Positions 16,263 through 26,016 of a stretch of 64,000 nucleotides of DNA are shown one piece after another. The notes beneath the pieces are model-generated. The model did not search any database and was not told the origin of the DNA. It was given only the letters and a program-made list of their open reading frames with translations. The DNA is taken from positions 4,464,001 to 4,528,000 of the forward strand of contig NZ_CP009451.1 in assembly GCF_000757825.1 (NCBI RefSeq), written 5' to 3'. Each line of letters starts with the position of its first letter. Positions within the stretch are counted from its first letter, which is position 1. A program made the position numbers and the translations under genes. Source of the stretch: Cedecea neteri. Its GTDB lineage: Bacteria; Pseudomonadota; Gammaproteobacteria; Enterobacterales; Enterobacteriaceae.

Positions 16263-17513
16263 TCAGGCAAAGATATCCACCGCGCCGTTGCTGTTGGCCA
16301 GACGCTGCAGGCTATCGGCCACCGGCAACGGTTCTGCGTCGCTGCCGTTAAGCGAGAAACGCTCCGTGCCGCGGGCGCTTTGCTGCTGTTGCTGTTGGCC
16401 AGATTGCTGCTGGGCAAAGCTTTCGCTGCTGATGTTGCTCTGCCCCAGTTGAATACCGCTTTCCGCCAGCGCCGTGCGCAGGGTTGGCAGCGCGGCTTCC
16501 AGCGCGGCACGCACGTGGCTGTGCGGGGACATCATCTGCAGCTGCGCCTGGTTATCTTCTAGTTTTAGACTAATTTGCACCTGACCGAGATCTTCCGGGT
16601 GCAATCTCAGCTCGGCGCTGTGCTGGCCCTGGCGGGTGAACAGCGTCACGTGCTGAGAAATCTGCTGTTGCCACTCATGGCTTCCCAACTGGGCGCTGAT
16701 CATCGGCGCCGTTGGGGTGGCGATGTGCGTGGTCGTCGGGGTGGCGATGGTGGCGCTGCTGATGGCCGGGGTTATCTGAGGCGTAACCGGGGCCGTGTTA
16801 TTTACCTGCAGAGGCGCGTTGTCACGGCCGTCGCCACCTTTGTTGGCGGCCAGTTGGGCTTTGTCGTCAGCGGGCTGCTGAGCCATGGAGGCAGCCGTTG
16901 CCGCTGCGGTTTTGCTGTCAACAAGGGCCGAGGTTGCCGGGGCCGCTTTTTTAGCGTTAGCGTCGGCCGGCAGTAGGCTATCCGTGGCACTTTTGCCTGC
17001 GGAATTACCCGCCGTGGTCAGCGCAGATAACGCTTTTGTATCGATGCTGGCACCGGTTTTACCCAGCGTCGCGGGCTGTGCGGCGGAAACCGGCTGCGGC
17101 AGCATGGCAAGCAGTGCGCTCAGCGTTTGCAGCTCGGCGTCGCTCAGCGGCTTGTCGCTTTTGGCGTCTTTATCTGCCAGTTCTGGCTTGCCGCTCGCGT
17201 CGGTTTTACCGATGGAGGCGAGCAGGGCGGACAGCGCTTCTGGCTGCTCCGGCGTACTGAGCAATTCGTTCAGCACCGTCTGGCCGTCTTTGGCGTCGCC
17301 TTTCGCTGCGTTAGTGGCCGCGACTTTGCTTAAGGCCGCTCCCAGAGGCAGAGATTTGCCGTCTTCCAGCTCGACCTTGCCCGGCAGCGCTTTACTCAGC
17401 AAATCTAAAAAGCCTTCGCCGAAGCCTTTGCCATCCGCGCCCGTACCTTTTACATCCCCGGTCGCAGCGGTATCGGCCCCGTTGTTTAACAGAATTTTTG
17501 GCAATGCGATCAT
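16263..17513 (-). CDS. fliK: Flagellar hook-length control protein FliK
   Basis: Secreted molecular ruler that sets hook length and switches export to filament proteins through FlhB. It has 416 residues (E. coli 375), the excess lying in the Ala/Lys/Asp-rich, low-complexity middle (about 100-250), which varies in the family. The conserved C-terminal domain (about 290-375) is clear: [55 protein letters not shown] Gln-rich stretch follows. It overlaps the fliJ stop by 4 bases. Confidence 0.94.
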   Translation of the reverse strand: MIALPKILLNNGADTAATGDVKGTGADGKGFGEGFLDLLSKALPGKVELEDGKSLPLGAALSKVAATNAAKGDAKDGQTVLNELLSTPEQPEALSALLASIGKTDASGKPELADKDAKSDKPLSDAELQTLSALLAMLPQPVSAAQPATLGKTGASIDTKALSALTTAGNSAGKSATDSLLPADANAKKAAPATSALVDSKTAAATAASMAQQPADDKAQLAANKGGDGRDNAPLQVNNTAPVTPQITPAISSATIATPTTTHIATPTAPMISAQLGSHEWQQQISQHVTLFTRQGQHSAELRLHPEDLGQVQISLKLEDNQAQLQMMSPHSHVRAALEAALPTLRTALAESGIQLGQSNISSESFAQQQSGQQQQQQSARGTERFSLNGSDAEPLPVADSLQRLANSNGAVDIFA

Positions 17514-17959
17514 TCACCTTTCCTCAATGTGGCCCGCTGGGCGTATTCGTCCATCTGCTTCTGATCGAGTCTGTTCTCTGCGAGCAACAGCTCCGCTGCC
17601 TTTCTGTCCTGCAGGGTTTGCCATGCCTGCAGGCGCTTTTGTTTTTCCTGCCACGCGCCCAATGCCTGGTCGACTTTATTGGTCCACTGCATCAGCTGCT
17701 GGCGGTGCTGGTCGATAGCTTTTTCCAGCGTGCGTATAAACTGCTGGTAGTTTTGCCAGCGGGTGCTGGCAATCCCCTGGCTCATGTTGTTATTCAGGCT
17801 GTTGCTGTACTCAAACTGATAGTTAATCAGCATATTGAGCTGCTCTTCTGCCTGTTGACAGCCCCGGCGCATCTCCCCTAAACGAATCGCCGCTTTTTCT
17901 ACTTCCTGGGCGGCGAGCTCACGTAATGTATCCAGTGCGCTGTTTTGGTTCATGGTCAC
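17510..17959 (-). CDS. fliJ: Flagellar export chaperone FliJ
   Basis: Small coiled-coil protein that sits in the FliI ATPase ring and links it to FlhA. It has 149 residues (E. coli 147), almost wholly alpha-helical with long heptad runs ([40 protein letters not shown]). It lies 6 bases after fliI and overlaps fliK. Confidence 0.95.
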   Translation of the reverse strand: MTMNQNSALDTLRELAAQEVEKAAIRLGEMRRGCQQAEEQLNMLINYQFEYSNSLNNNMSQGIASTRWQNYQQFIRTLEKAIDQHRQQLMQWTNKVDQALGAWQEKQKRLQAWQTLQDRKAAELLLAENRLDQKQMDEYAQRATLRKGE

Positions 17960-17965
17960 CTCTCA

Positions 17966-19324
17966 TCAAACCGTTGGGAAGAGCGCCTCCAGTGCGAGGC
18001 AGGCTTCTTCCCAGCTTGCGCGTTCAAAAATGCCTTGTTGCAGGAATGCTTCCAGATGCGGCCACAGTTCAATGGCCTTATCGAGCATCGGATCGCTGCC
18101 TTTGGCGTAAGCCCCCACGCTGACCAAATCACGGTTGCGCTGGAAGCTGGATAACAGCTGTTTGAAACGACGTACCCGGGCGTAATGCTGCTCGGTAATC
18201 AACGATGTCATGGCACGGCTGATAGAAGCTTCGATGTCGATGGCCGGGTAGTGGCCCGCTTCTGCCAGGCGGCGCGACAGCACAATGTGGCCGTCAAGAA
18301 TGGCTCGCGCGGAGTCGGCAATCGGGTCCTGCTGATCGTCGCCTTCGGTGAGTACGGTATAAAAAGCGGTAATCGAACCGCCGCCGTGAATGCCGTTGCC
18401 CGCGCGTTCAACCAGCGCCGGGAGCTTGGCGAATACCGAAGGCGGATAGCCTTTGGTGGCCGGCGGTTCGCCGATGGCGAGGGCAATTTCACGCTGCGCC
18501 ATCGCGTAACGGGTCAGCGAGTCCATGATCAGCAGCACGTGCTGGCCACGGTCGCGGAAGTCTTCTGCGATACGCGTGGCGTAGGCGGCGCCCTGCATGC
18601 GCAGCAGCGGGGAAACGTCCGCCGGAGCGGCAATGACTACCGAACGCGCACGGCCTTCGGCACCGAGAATGTTCTCGATAAAATCTTTTACTTCACGCCC
18701 ACGTTCGCCTATCAGGCCCACGACGATTACGTCGGCCTGGGTGTAACGCGCCATCATGCCGAGCAGGACGCTTTTACCGACGCCGGAGCCGGCAAACAGG
18801 CCCATACGCTGGCCGCGACCTACGGTCAGCAGGGCGTTAATCGGGCGTACGCCAACGTCGAGGACATGTTCAATGGCCGTACGCTGGAGCGGGTTAAACG
18901 GCGCAGCGCCAAGCGCGCCCATCAGGTCGGTATCCGGTGAAGGCAGGCCGTCGAGCGGGCGACCGCTGCCGTCAAGCACGCGCCCCAGCAGCGCCGGGCC
19001 GAGCGGTAATTTTTTACCGCTGTGCAGGCCTTCCGCCGTGGCCGAGCGGGCATAAACCCTGGCCCCTGGCAAAATGCCTTCGACTTCTTCGAGCGGCATC
19101 AGGAACAGCTTGTGGCCGTTAAAACCGACCACTTCACATTCGACTTCGCGATCGTGCTGCTCAATGATGCAGGTCGCTCCCAGCGGCAGCTGCAGGCCGG
19201 TGGCTTCCAGAACCAGGCCGGTGGCGCGGGTCAGGCGGCCGTAGCGACGAACGGACGGCAGTTCTACCATCCGCGCTTCGAAGTTATCGAGCGTGTTCAG
19301 CCAACGGGTGAGGCGGGCGGTCAT
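17966..19324 (-). CDS. fliI: Flagellum-specific ATP synthase FliI
   Basis: Hexameric ATPase of the flagellar export apparatus, related to F1-beta. It has 452 residues from ATG 19324, which overlaps the fliH stop as TGATG. An upstream start at 19354 is possible but not conserved. Walker A GSGVGKS is at 179-185, and Walker B lies in [34 protein letters not shown] and the C-terminal [15 protein letters not shown] helix region follow. E. coli FliI has 457 residues. Confidence 0.97.
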   Translation of the reverse strand: MTARLTRWLNTLDNFEARMVELPSVRRYGRLTRATGLVLEATGLQLPLGATCIIEQHDREVECEVVGFNGHKLFLMPLEEVEGILPGARVYARSATAEGLHSGKKLPLGPALLGRVLDGSGRPLDGLPSPDTDLMGALGAAPFNPLQRTAIEHVLDVGVRPINALLTVGRGQRMGLFAGSGVGKSVLLGMMARYTQADVIVVGLIGERGREVKDFIENILGAEGRARSVVIAAPADVSPLLRMQGAAYATRIAEDFRDRGQHVLLIMDSLTRYAMAQREIALAIGEPPATKGYPPSVFAKLPALVERAGNGIHGGGSITAFYTVLTEGDDQQDPIADSARAILDGHIVLSRRLAEAGHYPAIDIEASISRAMTSLITEQHYARVRRFKQLLSSFQRNRDLVSVGAYAKGSDPMLDKAIELWPHLEAFLQQGIFERASWEEACLALEALFPTV

Positions 19325-20019
19325 CAGAGCACTCCCGGCGCGGCCAGACGGCAAAGTTCTTGCCAGCGGGTAGCCACGCTGGCGTCGAGATCGCCCTCAT
19401 CGGCGGAGACTTTGCAGCCGCCCTGATGCAGGCCTGGGTCACCGCGAAGGCGCCAGCCGTGCAGGCTTAGCGTGGCACCCAGCATTTCTTCTACCCGCTG
19501 CAAATCATCCGGGTGGACGCGAAGCTGCGGTTTACCGCTGAACAACGGCTCCTGCATCAGCAGCCCCTGAATCTGTTTGATCAGCGCATTGTTATCGACC
19601 GCTGGCGTCTCGCCGATGACCTGGCGAGCGGCTTCCAGCGCCATTTGCATCAGGCGGGAGGCGATAACGCTGTCCAGCGCGTCCAGCGTGTACTGGAACT
19701 CGCTCACCAGCTGCTGCATACGTGCGTGCACCGGAGCCTGCTGCTGACGGGCTTCATTGATGCCCTGCTCAAGCCCCTGCTGGAATCCGGCCTTGCGGCC
19801 TTCTTCTACGCCCTGATCGTGCCCTGCGGCAAAGCCCGCGCTGTGGCCCTGTTCACGCGCCTGAGCCTGCATCATCGCCAGCGTTTGCTGGAGGTCCGGC
19901 TCGCTTTCCTGCTCTTCCTCTTCTGTACTGGCTTCCGGCATCACAATCTCTTCGAAAACCGGCGTTGGGAAGGCAAGGTCGTCAGGCGTCCAGCGTTTCC
20001 ATGGCAGCGTATTAGACAT
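19324..20019 (-). CDS. fliH: Flagellar assembly protein FliH
   Basis: Regulator and stator of FliI that docks it at the C ring through FliN. It has 231 residues (E. coli 228). The N-terminus [17 protein letters not shown] carries the conserved Trp residues needed for docking. The middle has Gly-rich GxxxG-type repeats ([20 protein letters not shown]) and the C-terminal domain binds FliI. It overlaps fliG by 8 bases and fliI by 1. Confidence 0.96.
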   Translation of the reverse strand: MSNTLPWKRWTPDDLAFPTPVFEEIVMPEASTEEEEQESEPDLQQTLAMMQAQAREQGHSAGFAAGHDQGVEEGRKAGFQQGLEQGINEARQQQAPVHARMQQLVSEFQYTLDALDSVIASRLMQMALEAARQVIGETPAVDNNALIKQIQGLLMQEPLFSGKPQLRVHPDDLQRVEEMLGATLSLHGWRLRGDPGLHQGGCKVSADEGDLDASVATRWQELCRLAAPGVL

Positions 20020-21004
20020 AGGTATCCTCGCTGGTGCCGATTACCATTTCGCCGGTCTCCGCCAGGCGACGCACGATGAGCAGGATAGCTTTCTGTTCGT
20101 TTTCGACCTGCGACAGACGTACCGGGCCACGGTTGGCAAGGTCGTCGCGCAGGATGTCCGCCGCACGCTGGGACATGTTGCGCAGGAACTTCTCGCGCAG
20201 GGCCTGTTCCGCGCCTTTGAGGGCGATAAGCAGAGATTCGGACTCCACTTCCTGCAGAAGACGCTGGATGCTGCGGTCGTCGACGGCCACGAGGTTTTCG
20301 AACAGGAACATCTCGTCGATGATTTTCTGCGCCAGCTCGCCGTCGAAGTCGCGCACGGCGGTAATAACGGCCTCTTCCTGCTGGGTTTTCATCAGGTTGA
20401 TGATTTCCGCAGCGGTTCTTACGCCGCCCATTTTGCTGCGCTTGAGGTTCTGGCCGTCGAGCAGGTTGTTCAGTACCTCGGTCAGCTCCGCCAGCGCGGC
20501 AGGCTGGACGCCGCCAAAGGTGGCGATACGCAGCATCACGTCGTTGCGCAGGCGCTCGTCGAACAGCGCCAGAATGTCCGCGGCCTGGCCACGCTTGAGG
20601 TGAACCAGAATGGTGGCGATGATCTGCGGGTGCTCGTCGCGAATAAGGTCTGCGGCGCTCTGCGGCTCCATAAAGTTGAGCGTTTCGATGCCGCTCGTGG
20701 TGTCGCGCGTTTCGAGAATATCTTCCAGCAGGCTGGAGGCGCGTTCTTCGCCCAGCGCCTTGATCAATACGGTACGCAGGTAGTCGTTGGCGTTGATGCT
20801 CAGCGCCGCGAACTGTTCTGCTTCCTGCTCAAACTCCGCCAGCACTTCGGTCAGGACTTTGTTGGAGATCTGATGGGTGTTCGCCATCGCGGCACTTAAA
20901 TGCTGCACTTCACGCGGGCTGAGGTGCTTGAACACCTCCGCGGCGCGGTCTTCACCAATGGTCATCAGCAGGATGGCGCTCTTTTCGGTTCCGGTCATAC
21001 TCAT
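20012..21004 (-). CDS. fliG: Flagellar motor switch protein FliG
   Basis: Rotor protein of the C ring; its C-terminal domain meets the MotA stator to generate torque. It has 330 residues (E. coli 331). Visible landmarks: N-terminal FliF-binding domain, middle-domain EHPQ motif at 124-127, [13 protein letters not shown], and the charged torque helix region [20 protein letters not shown]. It ends [10 protein letters not shown]. It overlaps fliF by 4 bases. Confidence 0.97.
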   Translation of the reverse strand: MSMTGTEKSAILLMTIGEDRAAEVFKHLSPREVQHLSAAMANTHQISNKVLTEVLAEFEQEAEQFAALSINANDYLRTVLIKALGEERASSLLEDILETRDTTSGIETLNFMEPQSAADLIRDEHPQIIATILVHLKRGQAADILALFDERLRNDVMLRIATFGGVQPAALAELTEVLNNLLDGQNLKRSKMGGVRTAAEIINLMKTQQEEAVITAVRDFDGELAQKIIDEMFLFENLVAVDDRSIQRLLQEVESESLLIALKGAEQALREKFLRNMSQRAADILRDDLANRGPVRLSQVENEQKAILLIVRRLAETGEMVIGTSEDTYV

Positions 21005-22695
21005 ATTTCAGTACTCATCCATTGGCGGATCACCAGCGCGACTACGCGAGGATCGTTATCGGACATATCACGAATTCGCTGACTCATGACTTCTGCGCTC
21101 AGGCGCTGGTTAGCTTTACGCTGCTGCTGTTGCTCGTCACGGCTAAGCGTAACGGCCACGGCTTCTTCTTCGGCTTTAACGCTCTGCTTCGCTTCGTTAG
21201 TGGCTTTCAGGATTTCCGCGCGGCGAGTCAGCTGCGGACGAATCGCTTTACGCCATATCAGCCAGGCAACAATCAGCACAATCAGCCAGCGACCTGCGGA
21301 GAGCAGCATGTCGAAGAAGGCCGGAGACTTCCAGAATGGCAGGCTGCTGCCGGCGTCGTCTTCGGTGGCGGTAAACTGAGAGTTGACCACGTTCAGGGTG
21401 TCGCCACGGGTTTCTGAATAGCCCATCGCTTCACGCGTCAGGTTTTCAATCTGCTTCATCTGATCGGCGGTCAGCGGCAAAGGTTTGCCGTCGGCAAGCG
21501 TGCGGTAGTTCACCACCACGGCTACCGACAGGCGCTGGATATCGCCCACGTTCAGCTTGGTGTGGCGAATGGTGCGGTCCACTTCATAGTTGGTGGTTTC
21601 GTCACGTGACGTGTTGCTGCTGCCGTTCTGGCTGGACGTGCTGGTCTGGTTCTGCTGGCCGTTATTGGCCTGCTGATTGGCCTGGTTATTGTTCTGCGGC
21701 GGCGTTGAAATTGGCGCCGTGTTAGCCGGAGCGGGCTGGTTGGAAAGCGCGCCCGGCACGCCGCCAGGGAACTGGCCGTTAACCTGAGAGGTCTGGTTCA
21801 GCTGGCGTGAACGCACCGCCGTTTGAGCCGGATCGCCGTTCGGGTGGTATTGCTCTTCGGTCTGCTCTTTATTAGCAAAATCAATCTGCGCGGTGACCTG
21901 GGCGTGAACGTTGCCGTTGCCGACAATCGGCCCGAGGATAGATTCAATGCGGCGCTGGTAGCGGCTTTCAACGTCGTTGGCGTATTTGAGCTGCGCATCG
22001 TTAAGATCGCGTCCGGCGTTGTTCGACTGAGTCAGCAGGTGGCCTGCCTGGTCAACCAGCGTGACGTTACCCGGCGGTAAACCCGCCACGGCGCTGGAAA
22101 CCATGTGCACGACGGCGTTGATTTGCCCTTCGTCCAGCGCGCGGCCAGGTTCAAGGCTCAGGGTAACGGAGGCGGAAGGGGATTTTTGCTCACGAACAAA
22201 CAGAGAAGGTTTTGGCATCGCAAGGTGAACGCGGGCGTTTTTCACCGGGCCAAGCGTTTCGATAGTGCGGGCCAGTTCGCCTTCCAGCGCGCGCTGGTAG
22301 TTCACCTGCTCGCTAAACTGACTGATACCAAACTTTTCCTGATCCAGAAGCTCGAAGCCCACGGCACCGCCTTTCGGCAGACCTTGCTGAGCCAGGCGTA
22401 GACGCAGATCGTAGACGTTATCTGCCGGGACCATAATGGCGCTACCGTTGTCTGAGAAGCGGTAGGGGATATTCATTTGCTGAAGCTGGGTCACAATCGC
22501 GCCCCCATCCTGATCGGCGAGATTGCTGTAAAGCACGCGGTAATCAGGCGCTTTTGCCCACAGTACCAGGGCCACCAGCACGGCAACGGCGGCGGCTCCG
22601 CCCATCATCAGCGGAATTCTTGGATTTGCACGAAGGCGATTCAACCACTCAAGAGTCTTGTTTTGCGGCGTTTGTGCCTGAGCAGCAGTGGTCAT
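21001..22695 (-). CDS. fliF: Flagellar MS-ring protein FliF
   Basis: Forms the MS ring in the inner membrane, the base on which the motor is built. It has 564 residues (E. coli 552). N-terminal helix about 32-52, ring-building domains RBM1-3, a low-complexity Asn/Gln/Ser/Thr-rich insert at about 300-360 (source of the extra length), and a second helix about 455-475. A basic C-terminal tail that binds FliG follows (VIRQWMSTE). It is the first gene of the minus-strand operon, divergent from fliE. Confidence 0.97.
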   Translation of the reverse strand: MTTAAQAQTPQNKTLEWLNRLRANPRIPLMMGGAAAVAVLVALVLWAKAPDYRVLYSNLADQDGGAIVTQLQQMNIPYRFSDNGSAIMVPADNVYDLRLRLAQQGLPKGGAVGFELLDQEKFGISQFSEQVNYQRALEGELARTIETLGPVKNARVHLAMPKPSLFVREQKSPSASVTLSLEPGRALDEGQINAVVHMVSSAVAGLPPGNVTLVDQAGHLLTQSNNAGRDLNDAQLKYANDVESRYQRRIESILGPIVGNGNVHAQVTAQIDFANKEQTEEQYHPNGDPAQTAVRSRQLNQTSQVNGQFPGGVPGALSNQPAPANTAPISTPPQNNNQANQQANNGQQNQTSTSSQNGSSNTSRDETTNYEVDRTIRHTKLNVGDIQRLSVAVVVNYRTLADGKPLPLTADQMKQIENLTREAMGYSETRGDTLNVVNSQFTATEDDAGSSLPFWKSPAFFDMLLSAGRWLIVLIVAWLIWRKAIRPQLTRRAEILKATNEAKQSVKAEEEAVAVTLSRDEQQQQRKANQRLSAEVMSQRIRDMSDNDPRVVALVIRQWMSTEI

Positions 22696-22924
22696 TCCAC
22701 ACCTCGCGGCTTAGCGTTGACAAAATTTTTAGAGTAATGAGTGAACAAGACTGACTCCCGGGTCGACAAACACGACAAAAGTTCCATATGGATGGCAGTG
22801 TCATTATTTTCGTTTCGGGAAATTTCGATGGCTGAATTAGCTCTATTTTTTACGTCTATTTAACGCCTTTATCCTATTGACAAGGTGGTAATCTTGTCCC
22901 GCTTAACAAAAACGGGGCTAAAAA
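22696..22924. promoter_or_regulatory. Divergent fliF/fliE control region
   Basis: 229 bases between the divergent starts of fliF (minus) and fliE (plus). In E. coli and Salmonella this gap holds FlhDC-dependent class 2 promoters for both transcripts. I could not single out the FlhDC boxes by eye, so this rests on position. Confidence 0.5.
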
Positions 22925-23239
22925 ATGGCAATTCAGGGTATCGAAGGCGTACTGCAACAACTTCAGACGACCGCGCTGGCGGCGACCAATCCCGCGGCAT
23001 CGGCTGCTGCGCCAACGGTCAGTTTTGCCGGCGAGCTGCAGGCTGCTTTAGGACGCATCAGCGAAACGTCCAATACCGCGCGCGCGCAGTCAGAGAAGTT
23101 TGCCCTGGGCACCCCTGGCGTAGCGCTGAATGACGTAATGGTCGATTTGCAAAAATCTTCCGTTTCTCTGGCGATGGGCATTCAGGTACGCAACAAGCTG
23201 GTTGCAGCCTACCAGGAAGTGATGAACATGCAGGTGTAG
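22925..23239 (+). CDS. fliE: Flagellar hook-basal body protein FliE
   Basis: Adaptor between the MS ring/export gate and the rod. It has 104 residues, as in E. coli. N-terminal [18 protein letters not shown]; conserved C-terminal helices [20 protein letters not shown] and [17 protein letters not shown]. It is transcribed alone, divergently from fliF. Confidence 0.97.
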   Translation: MAIQGIEGVLQQLQTTALAATNPAASAAAPTVSFAGELQAALGRISETSNTARAQSEKFALGTPGVALNDVMVDLQKSSVSLAMGIQVRNKLVAAYQEVMNMQV

Positions 23240-23866
23240 TGGCACCAGCACGGTTTTAGCGGGGAAAAGGTCTGCGACGGGCCTTTTACTCCTCTATTAC
23301 AAGCACTATTAATTATCATTCTTATTTCAATTCTGTATTATTCCGCACGCTAAACCTTTTTATAATATTCGATTAACAACTGAATATTTCATATGAAAGA
23401 CACTCAGAATTTTCTCGTTTTATGCCCAATGAATGCTAAATGGCATGACGCAGATCAAACTTTCCCCCCGCATTGCAATGCATATTCAGCGCCGGAATTA
23501 TCACACATTATTATTATTTTATTTTTTTCTGGGTGATATTCGAACAGGTTCATATCGCATCAGGGAAATGAATAGCCGACCATAAGTATATTGTTAATTG
23601 AAAAATGACAGCGTGACGACTGAACGTCCTGCTGGGCTGTCGGGTGCGCGCCTCATGGGGTGAGAGAAAGGTCGAGGGTTAAAGAAAGTCGATAAAGCTT
23701 ATTTAATTTCTGGCGAAACTATTAAGGGAATAACGTATTAAATAAAGAAGAGTGATGGTGCTTAATAAATTATTGAGGTGATAGTTAACCGGTTGCAGCC
23801 GGTTAACTATCGATTTGATCGGATTTTACTAAATCTTCACAAGCGAATATATAGTAGGTTTTTAGC
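23240..23866. other. AT-rich intergenic region between fliE and the autotransporter gene
   Basis: 627 bases with low GC compared with the flanking fli genes, without a convincing ORF. Its 3' part carries a perfect hairpin (23780-23811). The low GC suggests acquired DNA or an H-NS-bound region. Confidence 0.55.
23780..23811. repeat. Perfect 13-bp inverted repeat upstream of the autotransporter gene
   Basis: GATAGTTAACCGG, loop TTGCAG, CCGGTTAACTATC, ending 55 bases before the ATG at 23867. There is no T tract after it, so it is not a standard terminator. It could be an operator or a structured 5' UTR. Confidence 0.65.
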
Positions 23867-24586
23867 ATGAAAAAGGCAACTTTAGCGTTAATTCTGGGCG
23901 TTTTTATTAGTCATTATTCCTGGGCCGACGAAACTTCTTATGAGGTAACGGGCAATAACGGAAAATTCACGATAGTGGCGGATACCCTCGGCGGAAACAC
24001 GGTGTCAGGATTGGCCGGCGTCTACAATCTCGATCAGTTCGATATTGACGTAAAAAGAAATGCCAGGGTTTTGCTTGCAACTGAAGCAGGCGTGAGTGCT
24101 AACCAGGCGGCGATTGCTTCGCTGGGCCAGGATGTTCTGGGCGTACAAAATACCGGGGTTTATGCACGTTCAAGAGCTGACGCCGCCATGGCAAATACTG
24201 AAGCCAACAAAGCCGCGCTTCAGGCAACTAATCAGGCGATGGCTGAGAATACTGCCGAACTGGCTAATCATGAGTCACGTATTGATGCCCTGGAAGCAAA
24301 TACCGTCAACAGCAGTAGCTTTAACCGCTTAAAAGATCGGGTGGACGAAAACCGTCAACGTGCCTCTGCGGGTATCGCCGGCGTTGCCGCGATGGCTAAC
24401 ATTCCGCAGGTAACCCAGGGTGCGACGTTTTCCGTAGGCGCCGGGGCAGGCACAACCGACGGTGAGAGCGCGCTTGCGGTAGGGTTCTCCGCTCGTGCGA
24501 CGGAAAGCACCGTGGTTAAAGCCTCCGTTTCAAACGATTCACAGCAAAACTTTGTTGTGGGCGCTGGTGCATCCCTGCAGTGGTAA
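23867..24586 (+). CDS. Minimal YadA-type trimeric autotransporter
   Basis: A 239-residue surface protein with the plan of a trimeric autotransporter adhesin. It has a signal peptide (MKKATLALILGVFISHYSWA, cut before DE), a short head region to about residue 75, and an Ala/Asn-rich coiled-coil stalk (about 80-155, with AENTAELANHESRIDALEAN). The YadA membrane anchor (about 165-239, RASAGIAGVAAMANIP to GAGASLQW) ends in an aromatic residue, as the family requires. It has no large adhesive head, so it is far smaller than classical members. It is followed by a strong terminator. It sits between fliE and the RpiR regulator, a place without a counterpart in E. coli K-12. Confidence 0.88.
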   Translation: MKKATLALILGVFISHYSWADETSYEVTGNNGKFTIVADTLGGNTVSGLAGVYNLDQFDIDVKRNARVLLATEAGVSANQAAIASLGQDVLGVQNTGVYARSRADAAMANTEANKAALQATNQAMAENTAELANHESRIDALEANTVNSSSFNRLKDRVDENRQRASAGIAGVAAMANIPQVTQGATFSVGAGAGTTDGESALAVGFSARATESTVVKASVSNDSQQNFVVGAGASLQW

Positions 24587-24598
24587 ACACGCTGCGCT

Positions 24599-24629
24599 AA
24601 AAAGCCCCTTATGGGGCTTTTTCTTTTAA
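24599..24629 (+). terminator. Terminator after the autotransporter gene
   Basis: AAAAGCCCC, loop TTAT, GGGGCTTTTT followed by CTTTT. A clear Rho-independent terminator ending just before the ribosome site of the small ORF at 24641. Confidence 0.85.
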
Positions 24630-24640
24630 GGGGATAAGTA

Positions 24641-24751
24641 ATGCGTTTTTATCTAATCTTTCTGTTGGCGGCATTCAGCATTATGGGAGTTTGCATCGCG
24701 CTGATGCTGATTATCTCCCGCGTGATGGAGACTTATCTCTCCGTTTGTTGA
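24641..24751 (+). CDS. 36-residue single-pass membrane peptide
   Basis: A short ORF with a good ribosome site (AAGGGG, 7-8 bases before ATG 24641). The product is almost entirely one hydrophobic helix: MRFYLIFLLAAFSIMGVCIA, then LMLIISRVMETYLSVC. It lies between the autotransporter terminator and the RpiR regulator. I do not recognise the family. It resembles enterobacterial small membrane proteins in layout only. Expression is unproven. Confidence 0.5.
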   Translation: MRFYLIFLLAAFSIMGVCIALMLIISRVMETYLSVC

Positions 24752-24850
24752 GCGAAGTATCGTTTTTGCCAGTAAGATGGGTTTAATGCGCGCATTCGTT
24801 TGACGTGGAAAGTAATTCCACTGCAAAATCAGGATGATACCTTTACTGTG

Positions 24851-24867
24851 CCGGAAGGGACTTCCGG
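24851..24867. promoter_or_regulatory. Inverted repeat next to the RpiR regulator start
   Basis: CCGGAAG, GGA, CCTTCCGG-type symmetry (CCGGAAG/CTTCCGG) lies 5 bases before the ATG at 24873. It covers the only purine-rich ribosome site for that start. It could be an autoregulatory operator or a translation-limiting hairpin. Confidence 0.45.
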
Positions 24868-24893
24868 TCTAAATGGGAGAGTCCTGCCAGCCT

Positions 24894-25748
24894 ATGACCC
24901 CGCAACAGACGCTAGAAGAGCATTACGAGACATTAACCCCCGAGCTGCAGCGAGCCGCTGACCTGAGCCTGCATAACGTGAAGGATTTGGTGGCGCTTTC
25001 GATGCGGGCTTTTGCTGCGCGGATTGGCGTAAAACCCGCGACGCTGCTGCGCCTGGCCCAGCGCCTGGGCTATGTCGGCTGGGGGGAATTCAAAACAGCT
25101 TTTATTCAGGAGCTTGGCCTGAGCCACGAAACGCATCAGGCAAGGGCCGAAAAACTGGTGGATAAAGGCAGCACGGCGTCACTCTATCAGGAAGTGTTTG
25201 ACGCCCACGCGGTCAATCTTTCCCACACCGAGGCCGAAAACCCAGAGGCGATGGAAAAGGCGGTTGACGTGCTGGACGCCGCAGAACACGTCTATGTGTG
25301 CGGCTTTCGCGCCAGCTATTCTGTGGCCTACACGCTGTTTTATATCTATCGTCTGTTTAATAAGAACGTGTCGCTCATCGACGGCCAGGCGAGTAACTAC
25401 GAAATATTTACCCGCGAGCTGACGCCAAAGGATGTGGTGCTGATGATAGGGTTTGCGCCGTATTCGCGTGAGTCGCTTGATGTGCTGGGCGCTGCCCGGC
25501 AGGCCGGAAGCAAAATCGTGGCGTTGACCGACTCCCCGCTTTCTCCCCTTGCGGAACACGCCACCAGCACGCTTTATTTCTCCGCGCACAGCCCGTCATT
25601 CTTTCCTTCAGTGGTGTCGGCGATGGGCATTGCTGAATGTTTACTGGCGATGCTGGTGGCAAAGCACGGGGACAGGGCGGTGGAGAAGATTGCCAGCGCG
25701 GAACGTTTCCTGTTGGACTCCGGCGCGTGGGTGAAGCCGGTCCGTTAG
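24894..25748 (+). CDS. MurR/RpiR-family transcriptional regulator
   Basis: DNA-binding regulator with an N-terminal HTH_6 domain (about 1-75; AFAARIGVKPATLLRLAQRL is the recognition helix region) and a C-terminal SIS sugar-phosphate-binding domain (about 115-245; YVCGFRASYSVAYTLFYIYR). It has 284 residues from ATG 24894, or 291 from ATG 24873. Neither start has an ideal ribosome site. No sugar operon is adjacent, so its target is unknown. A 17-base inverted repeat directly upstream may be its operator. Followed by a hairpin shared with convergent yedF. Confidence 0.88.
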   Translation: MTPQQTLEEHYETLTPELQRAADLSLHNVKDLVALSMRAFAARIGVKPATLLRLAQRLGYVGWGEFKTAFIQELGLSHETHQARAEKLVDKGSTASLYQEVFDAHAVNLSHTEAENPEAMEKAVDVLDAAEHVYVCGFRASYSVAYTLFYIYRLFNKNVSLIDGQASNYEIFTRELTPKDVVLMIGFAPYSRESLDVLGAARQAGSKIVALTDSPLSPLAEHATSTLYFSAHSPSFFPSVVSAMGIAECLLAMLVAKHGDRAVEKIASAERFLLDSGAWVKPVR

Positions 25749-25751
25749 TAA

Positions 25752-25775
25752 AAGGGGCAACTCTCTGCCCCTTGT
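25752..25775. terminator. Hairpin between the RpiR regulator and yedF
   Basis: AAGGGGCA, loop ACTCTC, TGCCCCTT between two convergent genes. It could end both transcripts, but the T tract is weak. Confidence 0.55.
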
Positions 25776-25779
25776 ATCA

Positions 25780-26016
25780 TTAGCGCTGAATAAGATAGCG
25801 AATGGTCGGGCCATCCTGCTGAATATCCAGCACCGTGTAGCCGTGGTTTTTGGCGTCGAGAGGAATGTTGTTGATGGACTGCGGGCAGTCGCTCACCACT
25901 TCCAGAATCTCGCCTTTTTTTAGCTGAGGCATTGCTTCAAGCGTTGCAACCGCCGGGTAAGGACAGGGCTCGCCCACCATATCCAGACGATAGTCAGGCA
26001 CGATGTTCTGGCTCAT
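25780..26016 (-). CDS. yedF: TusA-like protein YedF (sulfur/selenium metabolism)
   Basis: Small TusA-fold protein, 78 residues (E. coli 77). The catalytic-type Cys18 lies in the family motif GEPCPYPAVATLEAM, and a second Cys is at 44. It is translationally coupled to yedE (4-base overlap). YedE/YedF pairs are linked to selenium or sulfur transfer in many bacteria: YedE would take up the sulfur/selenium species and YedF carry it. The substrate here is inferred. Confidence 0.93.
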   Translation of the reverse strand: MSQNIVPDYRLDMVGEPCPYPAVATLEAMPQLKKGEILEVVSDCPQSINNIPLDAKNHGYTVLDIQQDGPTIRYLIQR

